Of a stretch of 21,411 nt of DNA, positions 7,858 through 14,667 are shown in pieces. The translations under genes were made by a program, and so were the position numbers. The stretch is from assembly GCA_964247735.1 (NCBI GenBank), contig CAXTVS010000055.1, forward strand, positions 1 to 21,411, given 5' to 3'. Below the pieces are notes generated by a model that was given only the letters and a program-made list of their open reading frames with translations, was not told the origin of the DNA and searched no databases. Position 1 is the stretch's first letter. The number at the start of each line of letters is the position of its first letter. The stretch comes from Lichenicola sp964247735. GTDB lineage: Bacteria > Pseudomonadota > Alphaproteobacteria > Acetobacterales > Acetobacteraceae.

Positions 7858-8406
7858 ATGCGTTGCCCGTTCTGCGGTCATGAGGATACGCAGGTCAAAG
7901 ACAGCCGTCCGAACGAGGACGGTGCCGCAATCCGGCGTCGCCGCTTCTGTGCCGGCTGCGGCCAGCGCTTCACCACGGTGGAGCGGGTGCAGCTGCGCGA
8001 GCTGGTGGTGATCAAGTCCGACGGGCGCCGGGTGCCGTTCGACCGCGAGAAGCTGGCCCGCTCGATCCGCGTCGCCACCACCAAGCGCCCGGTGGACGAG
8101 GAGCGCCGCGAGCGCATCGTCAGCGGCCTGGTGCGTCAGCTGGAGGCTTCCGGCGAGACCGAGATCCCCAGCGCCCAGCTCGGTGAGCGGGTGATGGACA
8201 CGCTGCGGGAGGTGGACGCGGTGGCCTATGTCCGCTTCGCCAGCGTGTATCGCGACTTCCGCGAGGCGCGCGACTTCGAGGCGATCCTGGGCTCGCTGGC
8301 GCCCGGGGCGCTGGCAGCAGGCCCGCGCGGGCCTGCCTCGCTGCACGGTCCCGATGCGCTGACGGACCGTCCGGAGGCTGGACCTGACCCGTCAAAGGGA
8401 CGATGA
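7858..8406 (+). CDS. nrdR: Transcriptional repressor NrdR
   Basis: NrdR is a nucleotide-sensing zinc-ribbon/ATP-cone repressor of ribonucleotide reductase operons. The ATG at 7858 gives the canonical MRCPFCG start and has AGGA at 7846-7849 eight bases upstream. A longer in-frame opening from 7564 is rejected. Cys3, Cys6, Cys31 and Cys34 form the zinc ribbon (CPFC and CAGC). Residues about 49-139 form the ATP-cone (VVIKSDGRRVPFDREKLARS through VAYVRFASVYRDF). At 182 residues it is about 30 longer than usual because of a Pro/Gly/Ala-rich C-terminal tail of unknown use. In many alphaproteobacteria riboflavin genes lie between nrdR and nusB; here nusB follows after 54 bases. Its target boxes are expected elsewhere. 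Confidence 0.95.
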   Translation: MRCPFCGHEDTQVKDSRPNEDGAAIRRRRFCAGCGQRFTTVERVQLRELVVIKSDGRRVPFDREKLARSIRVATTKRPVDEERRERIVSGLVRQLEASGETEIPSAQLGERVMDTLREVDAVAYVRFASVYRDFREARDFEAILGSLAPGALAAGPRGPASLHGPDALTDRPEAGPDPSKGR

Positions 8407-8460
8407 AGCGCCCATGACCGTCATCCCACGCCGATCGAACCGCCTCGGGACTTCATCCTG

Positions 8461-9012
8461 ATGGCGGAGGAGCAGGCTCCGCGGCGCCCTCGGACCCCGG
8501 CGCGGCACCGCACCCGGCCGCGCACCGCGGCACGGGTCGGCGCCGTGCAGGCCCTGTTCCAGAGCGAGCAGGGCGGGGAGAGCGCCGAAACCGTGATCGA
8601 CCAGTTCGTGCGCCATCGCCTCGGCGAGCTGCCTGGCACCGGCGGCTACGAGGAGGGCCGCGTGCCCGATGCCGACGTGACGCTGTTCGGCCGCATCGTG
8701 CGCACGGCAGTGATCGAGCAGGACCGGCTCGACGCCATGATCGTCGCAGCACTTCCGGAGGAATGGCCGCTCGGCCGGCTCGACCCGGTGCTGCGGGCGC
8801 TGCTCCGGGCCGCTAGCGGCGAGCTGACCATGCTGGACGGGCCGCCGGGACGGGTTGTGATCAACGAGTACCTCGATGTCGCCCACGGCTTCTTCTTCGG
8901 CGAGGAGCCGCGCATGGTGAACGGCCTGCTCGACGCCATCGGCCGCCGCCTGCGGCCGCAGGACTTTGCGGCCGAGGCGCCCGGCGGCCCGGACCTGCCC
9001 GCTCCGGCCTGA
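8461..9012 (+). CDS. nusB: Transcription antitermination factor NusB
   Basis: NusB is an RNA-binding helical protein that acts with NusE (S10) at boxA in rRNA antitermination. The 183-residue protein contains the family pattern: RTAARVGAVQALFQSEQ near residues 22-38, a middle segment with RTAVIEQDRLDAMIVAALPE, and the conserved C-terminal part with LDPVLRALLRAASGEL, then VVINEYLDVAHGFFFGEEP and MVNGLLDAIGR. A basic N-terminal extension (about 20 residues, RPRTPARHRTRPRT) is typical of alphaproteobacterial NusB. The ATG at 8461 overlaps the stop of a 15-codon upstream frame (TGATG), which may couple translation. thiL follows after six bases. Confidence 0.93.
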   Translation: MAEEQAPRRPRTPARHRTRPRTAARVGAVQALFQSEQGGESAETVIDQFVRHRLGELPGTGGYEEGRVPDADVTLFGRIVRTAVIEQDRLDAMIVAALPEEWPLGRLDPVLRALLRAASGELTMLDGPPGRVVINEYLDVAHGFFFGEEPRMVNGLLDAIGRRLRPQDFAAEAPGGPDLPAPA

Positions 9013-9018
9013 TCGCCC

Positions 9019-9969
9019 ATGGACCGGCCCGCCGACGAGTTCGACTTCATCGCCCGCCATTTCCGGGCCCTGACCGGTCCCGGCGCGCTCGGCCTGTCCG
9101 ACGACGCGGCGGTGTTCGACCCGCCGCCTGGCCGCTCCCTGGTCGCCTGCGCCGACGCCCTGGTGTCCGGCGTGCACTTCCTGCCCGACGATCCTGCAGG
9201 CAGCGTGGCAGCCAAGCTGCTGCGCGTGAACCTGTCCGACCTGGCGGCGATGGGCGCCGAGCCGCTGGGCTACCTCATGACGGTGTCGGTCCCGCCCGAG
9301 CTGCCGCCGGACTGGTTCACCGGGTTCTCCTCCGGGCTTGCCGCCGACCAGGACCGCTACGGCGTAGTCCTGCTCGGCGGTGACACCACGGCCACTGCCG
9401 GTCCGCTGGTGCTGTCGCTCACCATGCTCGGCCACGTGGCGCCGGGCCGGGCGCTGCGGCGGAACGGTGCCCGCGCCGGCGACTCGGTGTGGGTGACGGG
9501 CACGATCGGCGACGGCACGCTGGGCCTGGCCTGCCTGCGAGGCGAGCTGGCCGATCCCACCGGCACCCTGGTCGACCGCTACCGCCTGCCGCAGCCGCGG
9601 CTTGGCCTGCGGCTCGCCGGCATCGCCGGCGCCGCGATCGACGTGTCCGACGGGCTGGTCCAGGACCTGGGCCATCTCTGCCGCGAAAGCGGCGTCGGCG
9701 CCCGGATCGAGGCGGCGGCGGTGCCGGCTTCGGCCGCGGCGCGCGCCGCCGGTCCGGACTGGCTGGAGCGTCGCCTGACCGGCGGGGACGACTACGAGTT
9801 GTTGCTGGCCGTGCCCGCCGGTCGCGACGCCGCACTGCGTCGGGTGGCAAGGGACGCCGGCATCGCGGTCACCCGCATCGGCGAGTTTGCAGCCGGCGAC
9901 AGGGTGACGATTCTCGACCAGGACGGGCAGGCAATGGCGATCCGGCGTCCCGGCTGGAGCCACTTCTGA
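9019..9969 (+). CDS. thiL: Thiamine-monophosphate kinase
   Basis: ThiL phosphorylates thiamine monophosphate to thiamine diphosphate with ATP. The 316-residue protein has the full set of PurM-like signatures. LSDDAAVFDP near residue 27 and CADALVSGVHF near 44 supply Mg-binding aspartates. AKLLRVNLSDLAAMGAEPLG lies near 69, LLGGDTT near 118, DVSDGLVQDLG near 210 and GGDDYELLLAVP near 255. Length matches the family. The ATG at 9019 lies six bases after nusB, so they should be cotranscribed; I see no good Shine-Dalgarno sequence, which fits coupling. The nusB-thiL linkage is common in Proteobacteria. An 85-base gap, including a 6-bp dyad at 9976-9989, separates it from the AtzG-like gene. Confidence 0.95.
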   Translation: MDRPADEFDFIARHFRALTGPGALGLSDDAAVFDPPPGRSLVACADALVSGVHFLPDDPAGSVAAKLLRVNLSDLAAMGAEPLGYLMTVSVPPELPPDWFTGFSSGLAADQDRYGVVLLGGDTTATAGPLVLSLTMLGHVAPGRALRRNGARAGDSVWVTGTIGDGTLGLACLRGELADPTGTLVDRYRLPQPRLGLRLAGIAGAAIDVSDGLVQDLGHLCRESGVGARIEAAAVPASAAARAAGPDWLERRLTGGDDYELLLAVPAGRDAALRRVARDAGIAVTRIGEFAAGDRVTILDQDGQAMAIRRPGWSHF

Positions 9970-10054
9970 TCGGCGTCCTGCCCGCAGGATCCCGCAGCAC
10001 CAGACGGGTTCCGTCGACGCGCGGCCGGTTCGGCGTGTCGCCGGCTCCCCTGAC

Positions 10055-10234
10055 ATGACCGACCGCTTCCGCATCCAGGCCGAGCTGTCCGCCGGGCTGC
10101 TCGACCTTCCCGTCGATCCGGCCTGGCTGGACGGGATCGCCGCCAGCCTCGAGCTGCTTGCCGGGCATGCCGCCCTGGTGATGGCGACGCCGCTGTCGCC
10201 CGACGTCGAGCCGGCTGCCGTGTTCCTGTCGTGA
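10055..10234 (+). CDS. atzG: AtzG-like (DUF4089) small amidase subunit
   Basis: This 59-residue gene opens MTDRFRIQAELSAGLL and ends PLSPDVEPAAVFLS. The pattern of a short helix pair (DPAWLDGIAASLELLAGHAALVM split by glycines) followed by a PLxPDVEPAxVF tail fits DUF4089/AtzG. That protein is the structural partner of the AtzE hydrolase in cyanuric-acid breakdown in Pseudomonas. Its stop TGA (10232-10234) overlaps the GTG start of the amidase (10231), giving a GTGA junction and strong translational coupling. Position directly before an AtzE-like amidase supports the call more than sequence alone. I see no Shine-Dalgarno match. Confidence 0.8.
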   Translation: MTDRFRIQAELSAGLLDLPVDPAWLDGIAASLELLAGHAALVMATPLSPDVEPAAVFLS

Positions 10235-11628
10235 ACGACGTTCACGATTTAGCGGCCGCCGTCGCCGGGCGGCAGCGCTCCGCCGCGTCGGTGGTGGAGG
10301 CGGCGCTGGACCGGGTCGCCCGGCACGATCCGGCGCTGAACTGCTTCACCCGGGTGCGTGGTGCGGCGGCGCTGGCGGAGGCGGCGGCCCTGGATGCCGC
10401 CATCGCCGCAGGCCAGCCGGCCGGTCTCCTTGCCGGGGTGCCGTTCGCGGTCAAGAACCTGTTCGACGTGGCAGGGGACACCACCGTCGCCGGCTCGGTC
10501 GTGCTGGCGGACGCGCCGCCGGCTGTGCGCGATGCCACGGTGGTCGCCCGGCTGCGCCGGGCCGGCGCCATCCTGCTCGGCCAACTCAACATGGACGAGT
10601 TCGCCTACGGCTTCGCAACCGAGAACCTGCATTACGGCGATACTGCTAACCCGCACGATCTGTCCCGCATCGCCGGCGGCTCCTCCGGCGGTTCCGCCGC
10701 GGCGGTCGCAGCCGGGCTGGTGCCGCTGAGCCTCGGCACCGACACCAACGGCTCGATCCGGGTGCCGGCCTCGCTGTGCGGCGTGTGGGGATGCAAGCCG
10801 ACCTATGGACGGCTGTCGCGGGTCGGCGTGTTCCCGTTCGTGCACGGCCTCGATCACGTCGGGCCGCTCGCCCGCAGCGTGCGCGACCTGGCGCTGGCCT
10901 ACGACCTGATGCAGGGGCGGGACCGCGACGACCCGTCGCAGTCGGAGCGGAGGGTCGAGCCGACGTCGGCCAGGCTGGAGGATCCCGTGCCGGGTCTTCG
11001 GGTCGGCGTGCTGCAGGGCTGGTTCCGTGACAACGCGTCGGACCAGGCCCTGTCGGCGGTGCAGCGGGTCACGGACGCGCTGAGTTGTGGCGGCGCGACG
11101 GTCGGCCCCGTCGAGCTCCCGAGCGCGGAGGCGGCGCGCTCGGCGGCATTCTGCCTGACCGGCGCCGAGGGCGGCGCGCTGCACCTGCCGTGGCTGCGCA
11201 CGCGCGCGCACCTGTACGATCCGCGCGTGCGCGACCGGCTGATCGCCGGCGCGACGCTTCCCGCCGCGGTGCTGCTTCAGGCGCAGCGGATCAGGGCGAG
11301 GCTGCGGGACGAGGCGGCCCGGCTGTTCGAGCGCGTGGACCTGCTCCTGGCGCCGGCGACCCCGGTCGCGGCGGTGCCGCACGGAGATGCGACGATCCTG
11401 CTCGGCGGCAGGCAGGTGTCCGCGCGCGCCAACCTGGGCCTGCTCACGCAGCCGATCAGCTTCATCGGCCTGCCGGTGGTATCGGTACCGGCGCAGGCGC
11501 CGGAGGATCCGCTGCCGATTGGGGTGCAGCTGATCGCGCGGCCATGGGCGGAGGGCGTCGCGCTGCGCGTCGCGCGCCGGCTGGAACGCGACGGGGTCTC
11601 GGTCTGCCGGCGGCTGGCTTATGACTGA
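10231..11628 (+). CDS. atzE: AtzE-like amidase (amidase signature family)
   Basis: This 465-residue amidase-signature hydrolase carries the Ser-cisSer-Lys triad: Lys75 in VPFAVKNLFD, cis-Ser151 in AGGSSGGSAAA, and nucleophile Ser175 in TDTNGSIRVPASLCG, with the usual 24-residue Ser-Ser spacing. The segment TGAEGGALHLPWLRTR near 310 and the YDPRVRDRL that follows resemble AtzE, the 1-carboxybiuret hydrolase that forms a heterotetramer with AtzG. The small gene just upstream is the matching partner. GTG at 10231 is used as start because it overlaps the partner's stop and precedes the first helix. No AtzD, AtzF, AtzH or transporter gene is present in the window, so the natural substrate may be another amide. 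GatA is the main alternative, but GatB and GatC are absent. Confidence 0.82.
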   Translation: MNDVHDLAAAVAGRQRSAASVVEAALDRVARHDPALNCFTRVRGAAALAEAAALDAAIAAGQPAGLLAGVPFAVKNLFDVAGDTTVAGSVVLADAPPAVRDATVVARLRRAGAILLGQLNMDEFAYGFATENLHYGDTANPHDLSRIAGGSSGGSAAAVAAGLVPLSLGTDTNGSIRVPASLCGVWGCKPTYGRLSRVGVFPFVHGLDHVGPLARSVRDLALAYDLMQGRDRDDPSQSERRVEPTSARLEDPVPGLRVGVLQGWFRDNASDQALSAVQRVTDALSCGGATVGPVELPSAEAARSAAFCLTGAEGGALHLPWLRTRAHLYDPRVRDRLIAGATLPAAVLLQAQRIRARLRDEAARLFERVDLLLAPATPVAAVPHGDATILLGGRQVSARANLGLLTQPISFIGLPVVSVPAQAPEDPLPIGVQLIARPWAEGVALRVARRLERDGVSVCRRLAYD

Positions 11629-11738
11629 GGCGGCCCGTGCCGGGACCGGCGACTGCCCTCGATGCATCCCGGACGCCCGCCGCAAGCCGGACCGCTTCAG
11701 ACCGCCCCGCCGGCGCCCCTGCGCATGACGGCAGGAGC

Positions 11739-13127
11739 ATGACGCGCGTCGGCGAGGCGGCCTCGATCCGCCTGGTGCTGTCCTGCATGGCTGCGCTCGG
11801 CATCATCCTGGCGTTCCGTGTGCCGCCGATGGGCGGGTTCGACGAGGCGTTCCATTGGCGGCGCTCCCTGCAGGTGGCGGCACTGCATCCGCTGGCGAGC
11901 CGGCTCGGCCCGAACGACTGGGGCGGCCCGCTGGACGGGCGGGCGCTGCTGTTCGAGACGCGAGCCGATCAGGCCATCGCCGCCGGCGAGCCGCTATCGG
12001 TCGGCGAGACGGCGGCGTTGTCCGGCCGGCTGTCGCAGGCGCCGCACGCCGCGATGGTCGCCTCGTTCCCGTCGACCGCATCGTTCTCGCCCCTGGCCTA
12101 CGTGCCGGCAGCGTTCGGCATCGACGCGGCCCGGATGCTTCGCCTCGGCCTGCTGTCGCAGCTGCATGCCGGCCGGGTGGCCAACCTGCTCAGCTACCTG
12201 TTGCTGGTCTGGTGCCTGGTGCGGGTGCTGCCGGTGGGCCGGCTGGCGGCGCTGGCGCTGCTGACCGGGCCGACTGCGCTGCATCTGGCGAGCAGCTTCA
12301 GCGCCGATCCGGTGGGCAACGCGTTGCCGTCCCTGTTCGCGGCCTGCTGCCTGCGCCTGCATCTCCATCCGGACCGGCTGTTGCCGCGCGGCTGGCCGGC
12401 GGGCCTCGTCACGCTGGCGATGCTGATCGGGCTGCTCAAGCCGACCGGCGTCGTGCTGTCCGGACTGGTGCTGCTCGTGCCGTCGGGGTGCTTCGCGACC
12501 GGACGTGCAGCCTGGCTGTTCCGCGTCCTCGCCGTCGCCGCCTGCTGCGCGACCACCCTGTTCTGGAACATCGCCTACCCGTTCGTGCCGGGCCGCTACT
12601 GGCACACCGGCGCGGAGCCGCAGGCCGCGGTGCAGGCGATGCTGCGGGCGCCGCTGCATACGGTATCGGTCCTGCTGCGCAACGGCTGGAACGACCGCTG
12701 GTTCTGGTGGGTCGACGGCTGGGGACGATATGGCGGCGGGCCGGGACCGTATCATTTCACCGTGCCCGTCGCGCTGGCTGGGGTGTTCCTGCTGGCGCTG
12801 CTGGCGCTCGCGGCGACGGATCGGCCAGGTATGCCGCCAACACGGCCGGCGGCGGCGCTGCTGGCGCTGCTGGCTGCCGGCTACGTCGTGCTGCTGCTGC
12901 TGGCGTTCCGGATTGGCTACGGGCCGCCGCTGAGCGACTTCATCGACGGGGTGCAGGGGCGCTACCTGCTCCTGCCGGAGCTGCTTCTGCTGCTGTCGCT
13001 GGTGCTGGTGCTGCCGGCCTGGCTGCGGGCGCCGAGGCTGGCGCCGGTGCTGCTGGCCGGCTGCCTGCTGCCTGACCTCGGAGCGGTTGTGGTCGCGCTC
13101 GGTCGCTTCGCCGGCGTATGGCATTGA
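11739..13127 (+). CDS. DUF2142 multi-spanning membrane protein
   Basis: The 462-residue protein is highly hydrophobic, with roughly ten predicted membrane helices. The first helix (IRLVLSCMAALGIILAF) begins about nine residues after the ATG at 11739, so I prefer that start, with AGGAG at 11733-11737 although closely spaced. A GTG at 11637 would add an unlikely Pro/Ala-rich leader. Family-like features are MGGFDEAFHWRR right after helix 1, SFSPLAYVPAAFGI, LASSFSADPVGNALPS and FIDGVQGRYLLLPELLL near the end. The acidic residues after helix 1 recall GT-C-type glycosyltransferases; a role in cell-surface polysaccharide assembly is inference only. It converges on the small membrane protein gene with 19 bases between. 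Confidence 0.75.
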   Translation: MTRVGEAASIRLVLSCMAALGIILAFRVPPMGGFDEAFHWRRSLQVAALHPLASRLGPNDWGGPLDGRALLFETRADQAIAAGEPLSVGETAALSGRLSQAPHAAMVASFPSTASFSPLAYVPAAFGIDAARMLRLGLLSQLHAGRVANLLSYLLLVWCLVRVLPVGRLAALALLTGPTALHLASSFSADPVGNALPSLFAACCLRLHLHPDRLLPRGWPAGLVTLAMLIGLLKPTGVVLSGLVLLVPSGCFATGRAAWLFRVLAVAACCATTLFWNIAYPFVPGRYWHTGAEPQAAVQAMLRAPLHTVSVLLRNGWNDRWFWWVDGWGRYGGGPGPYHFTVPVALAGVFLLALLALAATDRPGMPPTRPAAALLALLAAGYVVLLLLAFRIGYGPPLSDFIDGVQGRYLLLPELLLLLSLVLVLPAWLRAPRLAPVLLAGCLLPDLGAVVVALGRFAGVWH

Positions 13128-13146
13128 GGCGGCCGCACCGGATCGC

Positions 13147-13596
13147 TCAGGGAGGCCGCGGCGTCCCTGGACGGATCGCCAGCAGCAGCGTCGCCAGCAG
13201 CCCGGGCAGCAGCGCGATCGCGACCGGCTGACCGCCGCCTGCCGCCGCCACGAGCCACAGCAGCGTGACCCACCACCATCGCGGGCCCGGCCGCGGTGAC
13301 AGGAGGATCAGGACCAGCCCGAGCAGGCAGGGTGCCGAACGCAGCGCCGCCCCCGCCGCGACCGGCAGCGGATCGAGCGCGATGGCATTGTAGGTGGGAA
13401 GGCTGCCGTTGCCGGCGGGCAGCAGCCCACCGATCCAGGACGCGACCAGCCCCAGCAGTGCCAGCAGCCCGTGCGTGGTGCTGTCGAACAGCAGCATGAG
13501 CAGTATCAGCAGCAGGGGAAGCATCAGCAGGCCGAGCGCTGAAAGCCCGGACAGGATCGCCACGCCCTTGCCGAGCCGCCACGCCCAGCGGTCCAT
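13147..13596 (-). CDS. Small hypothetical membrane protein
   Basis: I do not recognise this 149-residue protein. I chose the ATG complementary to 13594-13596 (MDRWAWRLGKG) because it puts a short basic stretch before the first helix; the longer frame from 13671 would run into the tRNA gene. Four hydrophobic spans are visible: about residues 13-38 (LLMLPLLLILLMLLF inside), 43-60, 83-97 (APCLLGLVLILLS) and 105-140 (WWWVTLLWLVAAA and the following Leu-rich part). No catalytic motif is apparent. It is downstream of tRNA-Cys on the same strand and converges on the DUF2142 gene. A link with that protein is possible but unsupported. Confidence 0.6.
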   Translation of the reverse strand: MDRWAWRLGKGVAILSGLSALGLLMLPLLLILLMLLFDSTTHGLLALLGLVASWIGGLLPAGNGSLPTYNAIALDPLPVAAGAALRSAPCLLGLVLILLSPRPGPRWWWVTLLWLVAAAGGGQPVAIALLPGLLATLLLAIRPGTPRPP

Positions 13597-13609
13597 GGCG
13601 CCTCCGGCA

Positions 13610-13635
13610 TCTGGACCAGGGGCTGGTCGTCCAGA
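13610..13635 (-). terminator. Dyad just downstream of tRNA-Cys
   Basis: TCTGGAC at 13610-13616 and GTCCAGA at 13629-13635 form perfect 7-bp arms. A mutually exclusive inner hairpin, GACCAG/CTGGTC with a 3-base loop, lies at 13614-13628. It starts eight bases past the tRNA 3' end. No T-run follows on the reverse strand, so it may be a weak terminator or a processing element; the downstream membrane-protein gene may still be reached. Confidence 0.3.
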
Positions 13636-13643
13636 CAGGGGTG

Positions 13644-13717
13644 TGGAGGTCCGGGCGGGAATCGAACCCACATTCGCGGATTTGCAGTCCGCTGCATCAC
13701 CACTCTGCCACCGGACC
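13644..13717 (-). tRNA. tRNA-Cys (anticodon GCA)
   Basis: The reverse complement folds into a complete 74-nt cloverleaf with encoded CCA. The acceptor stem pairs GGTCCGG with CCGGACC, followed by discriminator T and CCA. The anticodon stem GCGGA/TCCGC encloses loop CTGCAAA, giving anticodon GCA (Cys). The T arm contains GGTTCGATTCC. A U discriminator (T in the DNA) is typical of tRNA-Cys. Confidence 0.97.
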
Positions 13718-13733
13718 GGCGGATGCGGCCCGT

Positions 13734-13762
13734 GTCATGCCGCGGCGCGGAGGGCGGGTCAA
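13734..13762 (-). promoter_or_regulatory. Candidate sigma-70 promoter for tRNA-Cys
   Basis: On the reverse strand TTGACC (complement of 13757-13762) matches the -35 consensus at five of six bases. Exactly 17 bases later CATGAC (complement of 13734-13739) could serve as a weak -10 box. The tRNA begins 16 bases after it, leaving a short 5' leader. Confidence 0.4.
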
Positions 13763-13841
13763 GCGGCGGCCCGGATGCCGCGCTAGGCGCCTGCGTGGCC
13801 GGCACCTATAACGGCTTCCTCAGCCTGATCTACGGAGCACC

Positions 13842-14561
13842 ATGAGCCAGTCCGCGTCCTCCATCGAGCCGGGTTTTCCCGATGCCGGATCCGGTAATTC
13901 CGGCAGGGAGTTCGCGCGCAGGCGGATGGTGGATACCCAGATCCGGCCGGTGCAGGTCAGCGATCCGCGAATCCTCCAGGCGATGCGCCAGCTGCCGCGC
14001 GAGCGCTTCGTGCCGGCGGACCGGGCGGACAGCGCCTACATGGACCAGGACGTGCCGCTCGGCGGCGGACGGGTGCTGACCGAGCCGCGTGTGATCGCCC
14101 GCCTGCTGCAGACGCTGGTGCCCCTGCGCGGCGAGCGCGCGCTCGTGGTCGGTGCCGGCACCGGATATGCCGCCTGCCTGATGCAGGCGCTCGGCACGAC
14201 CGTGGTGGCGCTGGAGCAGAACCGCGAGCTGGCCGCGACCGGCCGCAGGCTAGTGGCGGAGTTGGCGCCAGGGGTCGACTACCGGGAAGGATCCCTGGCC
14301 GAGGGCTACCCCGCCGGCGGGCCGTACGACCTGATCCTGATTGACGGGGCGGTGCAGCAGGTGCCGCCGGCGCTGGCGGCGCAGCTGGCGGCGGGCGGCC
14401 GGATGGCCGGCGTGCTGGCGCTGCCCGGCCGCGTCCGCACCGCCTTCTTGGCCGAGGGCGCTCCGGCGGAGGCGTCTAGCCCGTTGCGGCCGCGGGCGCA
14501 GTTCGACGCGGCGACGCCGTTGCTTCCGGAGCTCACTCCGCCACCCGCCTTCAGCTTCTGA
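13842..14561 (+). CDS. Protein-L-isoaspartate O-methyltransferase-like protein
   Basis: The 239-residue protein is a SAM-dependent methyltransferase of the PIMT (PCMT) family. The conserved start MVDTQIRPVQVSDPRIL begins at residue 29, followed by LPRERFVPADRADSAYMDQD. The SAM-binding motif I is ALVVGAGTGYAACL near residue 103, with the acidic residue at the end of strand 2 in VVALEQN. YDLILIDGAVQQVPPAL near 166 is the post-motif region. True PIMTs carry TISQP-like sequence before motif I; here it reads RVLTEP, so repair of isoaspartate is uncertain. The ATG at 13842 has GGAG upstream. In alphaproteobacteria such a gene commonly precedes tolC, as here, 106 bases away, suggesting one transcript. 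Confidence 0.85.
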   Translation: MSQSASSIEPGFPDAGSGNSGREFARRRMVDTQIRPVQVSDPRILQAMRQLPRERFVPADRADSAYMDQDVPLGGGRVLTEPRVIARLLQTLVPLRGERALVVGAGTGYAACLMQALGTTVVALEQNRELAATGRRLVAELAPGVDYREGSLAEGYPAGGPYDLILIDGAVQQVPPALAAQLAAGGRMAGVLALPGRVRTAFLAEGAPAEASSPLRPRAQFDAATPLLPELTPPPAFSF

Positions 14562-14667
14562 GCGCTCGGCAAGCGGCAGGACTAGAAGCGGCGCCGCGAT
14601 CTGTGGCAGGAGAAGCATTCCGGCAGGAGTTCCGACCGATGCCGGCGATGTGACGGAGAGGGTGGGA

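Noticed and set aside
9976..9989. TCCTGC/GCAGGA dyad after thiL as a terminator
   Set aside because: The loop is only two bases and no T-tract follows, so intrinsic termination is unlikely.
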